Assembly (NCBI GenBank): GCA_903895845.1
Contig: CAITVK010000041.1
Location: 1-37,392, forward strand
Length of the DNA stretch: 37,392 nucleotides
Direction: 5' to 3'
DNA from: an uncultured Chitinophagaceae bacterium
GTDB taxonomy: Bacteria; Bacteroidota; Bacteroidia; Chitinophagales; Chitinophagaceae
The notes under the pieces are model-generated. The model did no database searches. It saw only the letters and a program-made list of their open reading frames with translations, and was not told the origin of the DNA. The translations under genes and the position numbers were made by a program. This document shows positions 17,544-26,861 of this stretch, piece by piece. The stretch's first letter is position 1; every line of letters starts with the position of its first letter.

Positions 17544-18515
17544 TTACCAGTAGCATGCGCCTTCTACTTTTTTAGCACCATCAGGTATCTCATCCTCACT
17601 CGGTCTTACCCAATATTCATTCATTAAAGCTGAGTAATTATATTGTTTATTATAGTTTTCATCTTCCCATCTTTTTCCTCGAATGCCAAACAATAGTTGA
17701 GTTGCCCCGCCCAAATGAACCGCCTTTTTTCCTTTTCTTTTTATATGTGCTGCTAAGGGAAAGCCATAAGCGCCACATCCAAGTATGCAGATATCGTAAT
17801 CAACTTTGTCAATCTGGTCTGACATATAATTTAAAGCATCAAACCATGTACTAAAAGGGGTTTTCTCATCAGCTATAGATTGAACCGCTTTTAGTGTAAT
17901 CAGTTCAAAATGAGGTAATAGATTATTATCAAACAATAATTCTCTCTTCTTATACTGTTTTGCTATCGTATTTGTAAATGGATGAACCACTAGAACTTTT
18001 TTATTTTCTAATGCTTTTGTCCAGGGTGTTGTTGTAGCGAAAAAGGGGGTGAGTTCCTCCAGCATTATCTTTCTTGAAGATTGTAATTCGGACTTGAAAA
18101 ACTTTTCTTCCGGCAACCACGATCCGAGAACATCACATTCTGGCATGTCTGTAATCATTAACTCACAAAAACGTTCTACTGCGGATTCTGTTGAGGGGAA
18201 AAAGCCTGACCACTCTTTTAGTTGTTTCAAACTGGATTGATTCCACCACCAAGGCGGGGTTTCCCCTTTGATGTAGGAAAGGAATTTCTGATGGTATAAT
18301 GGTTGTTTTACACCTAAGTAGTTATACAAACAGAGCGTTTCTGTGGCTCCGAGTCTGGCAATCATTTTGGGCTGAGAATCAATCAGAGCTTCATAAATAA
18401 TTTTGTTACCATTCTCCTCTATTGATGAAAAATCTAAATCAATCCCCCTTCTTTTCTCGATTTTATAATTTATTTTTCTAAGCAATCTTAAAATAGGGGC
18501 ACTAAATTTATTCAT
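17544..18515 (-). CDS. Putative GT-D-fold glycosyltransferase-like protein
   Basis: 323 aa from the ATG at 18515. A TTG at 18542, directly against the kinase stop, would add nine hydrophobic residues and is less likely. MIARLGATETLCLYNYLG near residue 50 resembles the conserved strand-loop of the GT-D/DUF1792 type (IARxGxxE). Next come SGFFPSTESAVERFCELM, KKVLVVHPFTNTIAKQYKKR and DYDICILGCGAYGFPLAAHIKRKGKKAVHLGGATQLLFGIRG, a Rossmann-like segment with a Gly-rich loop. The C-terminus is W-V-RP...VEGACYW, a conserved ending I associate with capsule-locus proteins. No DXD metal site is obvious. Position between the kinase and a GT4 gene supports a role in polysaccharide assembly; the reaction is unknown. 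Confidence 0.65.
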   Translation of the reverse strand: MNKFSAPILRLLRKINYKIEKRRGIDLDFSSIEENGNKIIYEALIDSQPKMIARLGATETLCLYNYLGVKQPLYHQKFLSYIKGETPPWWWNQSSLKQLKEWSGFFPSTESAVERFCELMITDMPECDVLGSWLPEEKFFKSELQSSRKIMLEELTPFFATTTPWTKALENKKVLVVHPFTNTIAKQYKKRELLFDNNLLPHFELITLKAVQSIADEKTPFSTWFDALNYMSDQIDKVDYDICILGCGAYGFPLAAHIKRKGKKAVHLGGATQLLFGIRGKRWEDENYNKQYNYSALMNEYWVRPSEDEIPDGAKKVEGACYW

Positions 18516-18542
18516 GTAAAAGTTTGTTAGAAAAATAGTCAA

Positions 18543-20963
18543 TTACTTTTTTAACCATAGAGACTTCCAGAAACTCCTCTTGCCAGATTGGCTGCTGTAA
18601 TTTCCATAGCCATAACCATAGCCGTAGCCACTGCTATTGGAGTTGTCCTTGTGTCCGTAGCCGTAACGTTGAGAAGTTTTATATATAACGTCGTTTACTA
18701 CAACATAAAGATTTGCAATACTACCAGATTCATTTAGTTCATTGATAATGTTTAAATGATTTTTGTGCGTGTAGTTCATTCTTGTAATAAATAAAACGAC
18801 ATCGGCATATTGCGTTAATAATTGGGCATCAGCGACTAATCCTATGGGGGGAGAGTCAATGATGATTAAATCATATTGCTCCTTTAATTTTTTCAGCATA
18901 GTTGAGAAACGTTCATCTTCAAGCATCTCTGATGGGTTAGGTGGAATTGGTCCCGTCAAAATAACATCCATTGACTCTGATACACTTGAGGGTAAAATGA
19001 ATTCCTCTATTTCTGAATTACCTAAAATAAAGTTAGAATATCCGTGCTTGTTGTCCATTTTTAGATAGGAATTAAGTTTTGGCTTGCGTAAATCCAAATC
19101 CATCAGCAAAATCTTTTTATTCTTCTTAGTGGCGGATGAATAGGCAAGGCCCAAGTTTGAGACAACAAAAGATTTTCCTTCTCCGCCTCTACTTGAGGTT
19201 ACAAGAATCACAGGACATTCTTTTTTCCGTATTTTGAGCTGTAAATTTGTCTTTAGTGCTCTGAATTGTTCAGATATAACTGAGCGATTGTTTTCTTTAA
19301 ATACTAATTTACCTCCTTCATGACTATTTGATATTTCTCCAATTATTGGAGAGGTTATTATTTCTTTTACTTCAGATGTACTACTTATCCTATAATCTAA
19401 TGTTCTTCTGAGAGAAATTATAATGTATGGCACTACTATCCCAGCAAACAATGCAGCTATCAAAATCAGTGGCTTATTTGGACTAAAAGGCATATCAGCA
19501 GCCTGCGGTTTATCAATTAGTCTTGCTCCTGCAATATTTGAAGCTTTTGTAACCGCAACTTCTTCCTTTTTTTGAAGTAAATACAAAAAAAGTGCTTCTT
19601 TCACTTGTTGCTCTCTGCTAACAGCAAGAAATGCACGCTCTTTTTCGGGGACACTACTTATAAAATTCTTAAACTTATAATCTTCCTCCTGTAATTGAGA
19701 GACCCCCGTATGGACTGCTAATATTTGGTTTCTCAAGCTAGTAATCATGTCTTTTCGGGTATTTTCAAGTTGCTCCTCCATATTAACAAGCAATGGATTC
19801 TCATTTGTGCTACCCACTGTTAGACGTTCTTTTTGCAAAAGCAAATTATTATATTTCTCTTGCAAAAGGAGAAAATTAGGTTCTGTATTGCCAAGTAAAG
19901 AAGGTATAGGTCTGTTATTGTTCGTACTTCTTTCCAAATAATCAAGCATTGTTTTTGTTATCTGTTCCTGTACCTCCGACTGTTTAAGTAACTTATTAGC
20001 ATCAGCAGAATTCTCAAGAACCAATTTAGATTGCTCTTTTAAATCCGATATTTTGTTTTCTTTTTTAAAATCTTCTATACTTTTCTCAATTCTTTCAAGT
20101 TCATTATTAACAACCAATATCCTTTCATTGATAAAGTTAATTGTACTATCAGCGAAAGCATTCTTTTGCTGAATATTATCCCTTAGGTAATCATCAATAA
20201 TTGTTTTTAATATCAAAGTCCCCATATCTGGGTCAGAATGGATTAGCTGTAATTTTATGGTTGTAACTTTCTTGTTTGGGATATCCACCTGCAAACTTGA
20301 ATTCAACTGCATCGCCACTCTATTTAGAGTTGACAAGGATATGAAATACTTATATCCCGGATTTGCAATTACACCTGTTTTGTATACCATCATTAATCCT
20401 CCGGAGGATTGAAAAGACTTCCCGAAATAGATTGTGTAGGATGTATCTCGCTTTGGTTTAAATAAAGTTTCTTTTATTACAGCTGTTTCATTATTCCAAT
20501 GTGTAACTAATAAACTGGTGGAGCTTAAAGAATCTGGAGAAGAAAGTAGCTCAGCCCTAAAGGGAATGTCCTCATAAATTGTGGATTCTTTCAAATCATT
20601 GCTTACTTGATAAGAAATATATAGATGTAAATCTCGAACAACTTTTCTCATCAAATCACTTGTCAGCAATACTTCTGCTTCATTATCAACAGAACTGTGC
20701 GTGTTAAAGATGTCTCCAAAATCCTGCATTACGCTCGACTGACCACCAAATAGGCTACTCCCTTTATCTTGATCCTGAACTAATAGTTTCGCAGTAATTT
20801 TATAAGACGGTGTTGAATATCCCAGATACACAAATGCCCCTGCAGTAAAAAGAACAGCTGAGAAGAAAATTAACAGCCAATAGTCCAAAAATATTCCTAA
20901 AATCACTTTTAGGTCACGATACTCTTCTTCTTGTCTCTGTATGAAATATTCTTTATTTTCCAA
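18543..20963 (-). CDS. Wzc-like polysaccharide co-polymerase and tyrosine autokinase
   Basis: 806 aa starting at TTG; no upstream in-frame ATG was found and the next ATG would remove the first membrane helix. Domains in order: Wzz-type N-terminus with a membrane helix at about 22-48; a periplasmic region with coiled coils (about 265-310 and 380-440); a second helix near 494-515 preceded by the Pro-rich PFSPNKP; then a BY-kinase. Walker A is SSRGGEGKS near 590-598, Walker A' is ILLMDLDLRKPK near 625, Walker B is LIIIDSPP near 700. The C-terminus carries a seven-Tyr cluster (RYGYG, then GYGYGYGYGNY), the autophosphorylation tail. It controls chain length and export with the Wza-like protein 54 bp upstream. 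No cognate phosphatase gene is present. Confidence 0.95.
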   Translation of the reverse strand: MENKEYFIQRQEEEYRDLKVILGIFLDYWLLIFFSAVLFTAGAFVYLGYSTPSYKITAKLLVQDQDKGSSLFGGQSSVMQDFGDIFNTHSSVDNEAEVLLTSDLMRKVVRDLHLYISYQVSNDLKESTIYEDIPFRAELLSSPDSLSSTSLLVTHWNNETAVIKETLFKPKRDTSYTIYFGKSFQSSGGLMMVYKTGVIANPGYKYFISLSTLNRVAMQLNSSLQVDIPNKKVTTIKLQLIHSDPDMGTLILKTIIDDYLRDNIQQKNAFADSTINFINERILVVNNELERIEKSIEDFKKENKISDLKEQSKLVLENSADANKLLKQSEVQEQITKTMLDYLERSTNNNRPIPSLLGNTEPNFLLLQEKYNNLLLQKERLTVGSTNENPLLVNMEEQLENTRKDMITSLRNQILAVHTGVSQLQEEDYKFKNFISSVPEKERAFLAVSREQQVKEALFLYLLQKKEEVAVTKASNIAGARLIDKPQAADMPFSPNKPLILIAALFAGIVVPYIIISLRRTLDYRISSTSEVKEIITSPIIGEISNSHEGGKLVFKENNRSVISEQFRALKTNLQLKIRKKECPVILVTSSRGGEGKSFVVSNLGLAYSSATKKNKKILLMDLDLRKPKLNSYLKMDNKHGYSNFILGNSEIEEFILPSSVSESMDVILTGPIPPNPSEMLEDERFSTMLKKLKEQYDLIIIDSPPIGLVADAQLLTQYADVVLFITRMNYTHKNHLNIINELNESGSIANLYVVVNDVIYKTSQRYGYGHKDNSNSSGYGYGYGYGNYSSQSGKRSFWKSLWLKK

Positions 20964-21017
20964 AACTATTTTTTGATATTTTAATATTATAAATTGAATT
21001 TAACGTGAGGCAGGTTT

Positions 21018-21839
21018 TTACCTTTTGAAAAGATATATCAAGGCTGCCAAAAGGGTGACACCTGTAGTCAACAACGAATAAAAGCGAAGTTTATCTTGAT
21101 CTAAAACAGCTGCTTTGGTCTTATCAGGTTGGACGTAAATAACATCATTTTGCTTTAAATAAAAAATATCACTACTAACCAGATCCTTGCTGCTAAGACT
21201 AAACCGTTTCATCCGGGTAAATCCTGCAGAATCACGAATTAGAATTAAGTTTTCTCTTTTTCCATAAATTGACAAATCACCAGCTGCTGTTAAAGCATCC
21301 AAAATCGTGTTTCTTTCATTCGTAAGTAATACTACCCCTGGCTTATTTACTTCACCAAGTACACCTATTCTTAAATTTGCAAAACGCACTACTGCTATAG
21401 GCGATTTATATATCTGAGAAGCCTTAAGTTCAATCTCATTGCGAAGACTATCTGTAGAAATGCCCAAAGCCTTAAACTTTCCTAATAAGGGAATTCCAAT
21501 ATAGCCATCCTGATCAACATTATAAGTGGGGGAACTTGATGTATTTAATGTAGTTAATCCTTGACTATTGTCTGCAAAGTTCAAAAAAGACCCCTTTGAG
21601 GAGGACACCTGCTGACTGAAAATTGTATTCGCTGAGGGATCCAATGTCAAGATTGCTACACTGAGAATATCTCCTTTTTCAATTAAAAGAGACCTCGATT
21701 TTGCTGTTTTGATTAGTAAATCCGATGAATCTGGAACATCTCGAAAATAAGAAATATTGTTATATGTTTTGCATGACGTATTCAAAACCACAATAAAAGC
21801 ATAAAACAAAATATAAACTAAGGCTCGCTTTGATAACAT
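21018..21839 (-). CDS. Wza-like polysaccharide export lipoprotein
   Basis: 273 aa. The lipobox VVLNTSC gives a lipidated Cys at residue 23. The poly-export domain spans about 48-150 (LLIEKGDILSVAILTLD, YNVDQDGYIGIPLLGKFKALG), then an SLBB-type segment (IGVLGEVNKPGVVLLTNERNTILDALTAAGDLSIYGKRENLILIR), DVIYVQPDK and a single C-terminal membrane segment (FYSLLTTGVTLLAALIYLF). This architecture is the Bacteroidota form of the outer-membrane polysaccharide exporter. It is the first gene of the operon, and a promoter candidate lies about 85 bp upstream. Confidence 0.95.
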   Translation of the reverse strand: MLSKRALVYILFYAFIVVLNTSCKTYNNISYFRDVPDSSDLLIKTAKSRSLLIEKGDILSVAILTLDPSANTIFSQQVSSSKGSFLNFADNSQGLTTLNTSSSPTYNVDQDGYIGIPLLGKFKALGISTDSLRNEIELKASQIYKSPIAVVRFANLRIGVLGEVNKPGVVLLTNERNTILDALTAAGDLSIYGKRENLILIRDSAGFTRMKRFSLSSKDLVSSDIFYLKQNDVIYVQPDKTKAAVLDQDKLRFYSLLTTGVTLLAALIYLFKR

Positions 21840-21924
21840 TCTTTTCTTTGTTAAATTATAAAGGTGTAAAACTCTTTATGTAATCAAGACTAAAAAATCT
21901 TAAAGATTAAATTAATAAGTGGCG

Positions 21925-21951
21925 CAAAAGTAATCTTTTAGAAGCTTCAAA
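21925..21951 (-). promoter_or_regulatory. Candidate promoter of the polysaccharide operon
   Basis: On the minus strand TACTTTTG (21932-21925) is an exact TAnnTTTG -7 box followed by CGCC, a common Bacteroidota context. TTTG at 21951-21948 could be the -33 box, but the 15-nt spacing is shorter than usual. It lies 86 bp upstream of the Wza-like ATG, leaving a leader of roughly 75 nt. Confidence 0.45.
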
Positions 21952-22047
21952 AATCAAGTTCGAAAAGCCCTAGAAAACAGCACCAAAAGGATTTAGCCCT
22001 CAATTTATGGCATCATATCTGGTTTCTTTTATCTGCCTTTATGCGTA

Positions 22048-23058
22048 CTAAAACTTCATCGAAGGACATTTAATCGGATGATCTTTTGGGTATGAGCTAT
22101 TTTTGATTATTGACAGTTCATAACCACCCTGATTATTATTGAAAGACCCCAGATAAGAAGTAGTAACATCGTAGCTTAATGTAACCTTTGCATCATTCAC
22201 TTGATATCCAATCATCGGAATCACTGCATCATTAGAACGGTAATATATTCCAGCAATTAATTGTTTTACCCCATCCCCACTCAGATTCCTATTCACATTT
22301 ATTCCAACTAAAACTTCATTTCTACCTGCCGAGTTACTAATGTATAGGTTGGGATTAAGTATCCATAAATCTTCAATTTTAAAGTTTGCATTTAAAAACA
22401 GATTAGTTCTAACAGGTACTATCTGATTTTGTCCGCTGGAAGAGACTATAAAACTTTCAATTGGTTTATTAATGTGCATGGCACTAATCCCTATATTATA
22501 ATATGCAGTATTAGATACAAACAAAGCATAATTGATCCCTAACTGCAAATCGAAATATGAAGTGTTTGAGTTTATATAATTACCATTATAAGGAGAGAAA
22601 GACTGACTATTGTAATCCCAATTATCAAAAGTTAGTTTGCTTATGTCTATCTGTTTATTTATAAGACCTCCACCAAAACCCAGGCTCAACAAACTAGAAT
22701 TACCCAACATTTGGTGGTAGGCAACAGAAAGATAGCCTTGTGTACTGGTAAGATTTTCCGAACCAGCTTGATCTTTGTACAACGTCCCTCCTATTCCTGC
22801 CCACCCACTTTCGATTTTATTGGTAAATAATTGTGCATCTCCCCAAAGATTCATAGTCTTGTAAGGATTAGTCATGATATTTGCCCACTGATTTCGGTAA
22901 CTCCCTCCAAAGCGATAGTCATAATCTGGATTAAACCCTGTATTTGCAGGATTTACCAGCAAAGGAGTATTAAAATATTGAGAAAAATGGAGTTGCTGTC
23001 CAAAAGCTAAGCCAGAGAACCAAAAACTAACTATCAATATACAGAAGACTCTATTCAT
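22048..23058 (-). CDS. PorP/SprF-family type IX secretion membrane protein
   Basis: 336 aa with signal peptide (MNRVFCILIVSFWFSGLAFG) and the family start QQLHFSQYFNTPLLVNPANTGF. It continues with YRFGGSYRNQWANI, SGWAGIGGTLYKDQAGS, GYLSVAYHQML and many amphipathic strands ending in an aromatic-rich region, as expected of a 14-strand outer-membrane beta-barrel. SprF-type paralogues sit next to, and are thought to anchor or help secrete, adhesins with type B C-terminal domains. Its ATG directly abuts the stop of such an adhesin, so the two are almost certainly translated from one mRNA. The closing segment HPIKCPSMKF contains an unusual Cys. Confidence 0.95.
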   Translation of the reverse strand: MNRVFCILIVSFWFSGLAFGQQLHFSQYFNTPLLVNPANTGFNPDYDYRFGGSYRNQWANIMTNPYKTMNLWGDAQLFTNKIESGWAGIGGTLYKDQAGSENLTSTQGYLSVAYHQMLGNSSLLSLGFGGGLINKQIDISKLTFDNWDYNSQSFSPYNGNYINSNTSYFDLQLGINYALFVSNTAYYNIGISAMHINKPIESFIVSSSGQNQIVPVRTNLFLNANFKIEDLWILNPNLYISNSAGRNEVLVGINVNRNLSGDGVKQLIAGIYYRSNDAVIPMIGYQVNDAKVTLSYDVTTSYLGSFNNNQGGYELSIIKNSSYPKDHPIKCPSMKF

Positions 23059-26000
23059 TTATCTAAGTAGGGTAATATCCCCTGTTTTTGTGTAATGATC
23101 GTTAGAAGTACCCGTTGTTGCCGTATTACTACTTGTGGTATAAGTTACATCCAACGTATACGTATATACTTCCGAAGGTTGCAATTGTCCATTACATCTG
23201 CCATCCCACGCTTCGTCCTTATTGGTCGTTTCAAAAACTTTTTGTCCCCAACGGTTATAAATAACCCAATGGATTGCCTTTATTCCGTAGCCTTCAACTT
23301 TAACTTTACGATTCGTAGCATCGGGGGAATTGGGCGCTATTGCATTCGCAATTTTGATGAAAGGCAAAACTGATGCCTTCACATCTTGATAGAACGTATC
23401 TGCGCAACCACTCAGATTGAAAGCAATCAGGGTGACACGATATGTAAGGTTAGCATTAAAAACATGCGTGATTGTGTCCGTTTCTGAATTTCTATAAACG
23501 GTATCCCCATCATCAAATATCCATTCGAATTGGGTAGCTTCTGTAGATTGATTCGTAAAAACTACCGCTTGGTTGGCAGTCTGAGGATTGGGTGGAAATG
23601 AAAACATTGAAGTAGGTTTGGTATTTGCAACCAAAACAACTGTAGTACTATCCAATTTATTGCAAGTTGAAGAATCTTTGGCCACAAGTTTAATATTGTA
23701 GGTACCTGCATTTTCATAGAGGTGACTAATCGTAAAATCCGAACCCGCGTAGGTTGTTCCATCACCAAAACTCCAAGAGAAAGTTTCGCCTCCAAGAGAA
23801 TTATTCTGAAGAACTGCATTATAAGGAGTGCAAGCAACAGTTGGTGTATTGATGATGGCTTTTACAGTATCTGCAATACGGATAATCATCTGCACAGAAT
23901 CTGGCGCATTGCAGTAAGTAGTATCTGTAAGCCAGAGACTAGCTTTGTATGTACCAAAGTTGGGATACTTATGGTAGTAAACCCCTGTTGAAATATTATC
24001 CTTAGTGCCATCACCATAATACAGGGTGAAGCTATTATTATTGAATGAAGACAATGTTGCAGAACTATTATTGGTGAATCTATAATTTAACGAGGCGCAA
24101 TCGCCTGTTTTTTCTGGAACGATTTTCAACGTCGCCTCGTTGTTGGCAACCTTTATCACCACGCTAGAAGTATCGGCAATATTACAAGAAGTGGAATCTA
24201 TGGAAACTACAGAAGCAGTGTAATATCCTGTGTCGTCATAAGTATGTTTTGCTGATGGGCTTAAAGTGGTATCTTTTTTCTTTTTATCGCCATAATTCCA
24301 GATATACTTATTTCCTTCTCCCAATAAATCAGTAAATTCCACATCCAAAGGAACACAGCCAATTACTTTAAACGGTATACCTTTTATAGCAGATCTGATA
24401 TTTGCACCCACACCAGACAGATTGAAAGCTATCTTAATTGCAGCCAGATTGCACTCGTCAGAACCGTTTTTATAATAAGCTGCTCCCTGTGTGGTTGGAA
24501 ATGAAACACCTCCGCCACAGTTGGCGCATACCGATTGGTAAATTACTCCATTTTTATCAAATCTACTCGTGCCACCATCTACATGGTCTGGGAAACCACC
24601 ATCCTGCCCAAAGTAACTTCCATACAACTGACTTGTAGCATTGTGTTCTAACACAAAGAAGTAAAAGTCGTTACCATCCGTCATTCTTTTTATGGCGTTA
24701 TTTGTAATATTCAATCCATAAGTGCCTTCACTTTTATATCCCTGTTGTGTAAAATAGGTCGCATTTCCATTACTGAAACCCCAGCCAGAAGCATATACAT
24801 TTTCGCACCGATCAACCAAAAAAGCTGTAGGGGATAAATTTGGATAAGAAGAATTAGTTGTACCAAAAGTGGTAGAATAAACGTAGGTGCTAAGATCTTT
24901 CTGCAACTTGGCAATAAATTGTTTCGCTCCAGCCTGAACAAAGCCAGCATTTACGACCGGCCAATTACCAGTAGTAGTTCCTAGCACATAAGGATAACCC
25001 GACTTGTCATACTGAACACCAAAAACTACATCATTTCCTTTTGTACCTAAATAGGTTGTTTTTATTATCTTACTGCCATCATTGGTCATTAGTGTCACAA
25101 ACCCATCACAAGTACCCCCACTAAAGTGGGTTCCAATTGTGTTTGTTGTATCTCCTGGAAAATCATTGCTTGCAGTTGCACCCCCAACAGCCAAAAGATT
25201 TGATGCTGGGTCTAATGCCAAAACAAATGCCCCATCATCACCATCTCCACCCAAAAAAGTGCTGAATAATATCTGACTTAAGTCTGGCGAAGTCTTTATT
25301 ACCACCGCATCTTGGTTATAACGATTTATGCCCTGCGTATTTTTGCCATGAACAGATTGAATAATGCCTTTTGTGACATCAGATTGGACAGTAGGAAAAT
25401 CGTTGGATTGGGTGCAAGAAGCCAGATATATATTATTTTGATTGTCTACAATCACCTCACTTCGGGCAGCATCACCATAATTTTGTCTGATAGATATAGG
25501 CCCGTGCTGTCCTATTTCATCTATCTGAATGTTTACCCCATCATTACTTGTTCCACCAATAGACCTTGAGCCAACCAAAGCAGTCCCATCTGCATTCAGA
25601 ACGCTTAAAATAATATCAAATTTATTTGCGTTCGCCATTCCAGGACCAAAATGAGGAATAGAAACTGGATATTGGGGATAATTGCTTGAGGTCGTTTTAC
25701 CCGCAACAATCAGTTGATTATATTGATTTACCACCATGCTATGTGGAAACTCATCCCCACTACCGCCTATATAAGTTGCATAAATAACTTGTGTCCCCAA
25801 GGGATTAAATTTCATGACTCCTATATCTACACCAAGAGTCGAACCTCCTCCGGCATAATCATGTTGAAAAGCTCCATTGCTCACAGGAAATCCTCTTCCG
25901 AAAACAATACCACCAGCATAAAAGTTTCCTAGTGCATCATAAGTAGATGTAAAGCCCCAGTTGTGCGCAGTACTGCCGCTAAAAGAACAGAATATAAATT

Positions 26001-26790
26001 GTGGATCAATCACTAGTGTAGCGTTATGATCTACTTCTTCCAATAAACTAAAATGAACGATATTACCGTTTGCTTTATAAGCGCAACGAACAGCTTTCTT
26101 ACCAGTTACAGGATTAAATTGATAAGAAGCAGGAATATTCTCCCTCACTTCTCCAACTGGTGTTTTTACAACTAATTGTCCTTTTTTAATATCCAAATTG
26201 GTTGCCCCATCAATATACATAATGATTTTATTGGCATCGCCACCCGGATTAATGATAAAGTCATACTTTAGGTTTCCTTTATCGGTATAATAACGGATAT
26301 CAATATTTGGATAGATGTTTTTATACGTAACAGCTGTAAATATCCTACAGTGACCTGCCCATTTAGAAGAATCTGTCCCAATAAAATAGTTATTATATTG
26401 CTCAATTATTTTGTCGGGAATAGCGACAGGATTTGGGTTTGAATTCAAAAATTTCACCTCATATACATTCCCCTTCAACACAATTTTATCATTACTGGAT
26501 GTTAAGGCTTGTGAAGGACTTTTCAGGCTTGGGGATGTTATTGTATTGGTGTTTTTGGTTGGATGTATCCTTTCAGAGATGGTTTTGAGAGAACTGGTGT
26601 CATATTGAAGCATTCTGTACCCTCCATCTGGTTTTAGAATAAACGACCCGGTGGTCATGTCTCCTTTAAATTGTATATTTTTATCCCATTGCCCTTTATT
26701 CTCCACAAACTCCAGGTTTTCCTGAGATTTTCCGTATGATGAAATCAAAAGGAGGATGAAAAAAATATTGTATTGTAAGATAGATTTCAT
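23059..26790 (-). CDS. T9SS type B adhesin: DUF7948, SBBP and PKD domains, gliding-motility C-terminus
   Basis: 1243 aa with signal peptide (MKSILQYNIFFILLLISSYGKS). Residues 23-260 match the DUF7948 N-terminal domain (FVENKGQWDKNIQFKG, YYTDKGNLKYDFIINPGG). Residues about 260-780 hold SBBP-type beta-propeller repeats (YATYIGGSGDEFPHSM, FSTFLGGDGDDGAFVLALDP, TTYLGTKGNDVVFGVQYD). Four PKD domains follow between about 795 and 1140 (WNYGDKKK, LYYGDGTK, WSFGDGTT, WIFDDGDT). The last ~95 residues are a type B sorting domain (VIYNRWGQKVFETTNKDEAWDG). The product is expected to be secreted by the type IX system and held at the cell surface. It lies immediately upstream of its PorP/SprF partner. Confidence 0.95.
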   Translation of the reverse strand: MKSILQYNIFFILLLISSYGKSQENLEFVENKGQWDKNIQFKGDMTTGSFILKPDGGYRMLQYDTSSLKTISERIHPTKNTNTITSPSLKSPSQALTSSNDKIVLKGNVYEVKFLNSNPNPVAIPDKIIEQYNNYFIGTDSSKWAGHCRIFTAVTYKNIYPNIDIRYYTDKGNLKYDFIINPGGDANKIIMYIDGATNLDIKKGQLVVKTPVGEVRENIPASYQFNPVTGKKAVRCAYKANGNIVHFSLLEEVDHNATLVIDPQFIFCSFSGSTAHNWGFTSTYDALGNFYAGGIVFGRGFPVSNGAFQHDYAGGGSTLGVDIGVMKFNPLGTQVIYATYIGGSGDEFPHSMVVNQYNQLIVAGKTTSSNYPQYPVSIPHFGPGMANANKFDIILSVLNADGTALVGSRSIGGTSNDGVNIQIDEIGQHGPISIRQNYGDAARSEVIVDNQNNIYLASCTQSNDFPTVQSDVTKGIIQSVHGKNTQGINRYNQDAVVIKTSPDLSQILFSTFLGGDGDDGAFVLALDPASNLLAVGGATASNDFPGDTTNTIGTHFSGGTCDGFVTLMTNDGSKIIKTTYLGTKGNDVVFGVQYDKSGYPYVLGTTTGNWPVVNAGFVQAGAKQFIAKLQKDLSTYVYSTTFGTTNSSYPNLSPTAFLVDRCENVYASGWGFSNGNATYFTQQGYKSEGTYGLNITNNAIKRMTDGNDFYFFVLEHNATSQLYGSYFGQDGGFPDHVDGGTSRFDKNGVIYQSVCANCGGGVSFPTTQGAAYYKNGSDECNLAAIKIAFNLSGVGANIRSAIKGIPFKVIGCVPLDVEFTDLLGEGNKYIWNYGDKKKKDTTLSPSAKHTYDDTGYYTASVVSIDSTSCNIADTSSVVIKVANNEATLKIVPEKTGDCASLNYRFTNNSSATLSSFNNNSFTLYYGDGTKDNISTGVYYHKYPNFGTYKASLWLTDTTYCNAPDSVQMIIRIADTVKAIINTPTVACTPYNAVLQNNSLGGETFSWSFGDGTTYAGSDFTISHLYENAGTYNIKLVAKDSSTCNKLDSTTVVLVANTKPTSMFSFPPNPQTANQAVVFTNQSTEATQFEWIFDDGDTVYRNSETDTITHVFNANLTYRVTLIAFNLSGCADTFYQDVKASVLPFIKIANAIAPNSPDATNRKVKVEGYGIKAIHWVIYNRWGQKVFETTNKDEAWDGRCNGQLQPSEVYTYTLDVTYTTSSNTATTGTSNDHYTKTGDITLLR

Positions 26791-26861
26791 TCAGACAAAT
26801 ATCAATTTAAAATAAATACAGCCAAGACCTTTCGCCGATTATAAAACGCCCTCTGCCCTTC

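Noticed and set aside
18516-18542. TTG start abutting the kinase stop for the GT-D-like gene
   Set aside because: The ATG at 18515 gives a more usual start; the extra nine residues are not supported. Similar TTG extensions at 14926, 13958 and 34935 were rejected for nearby ATGs.
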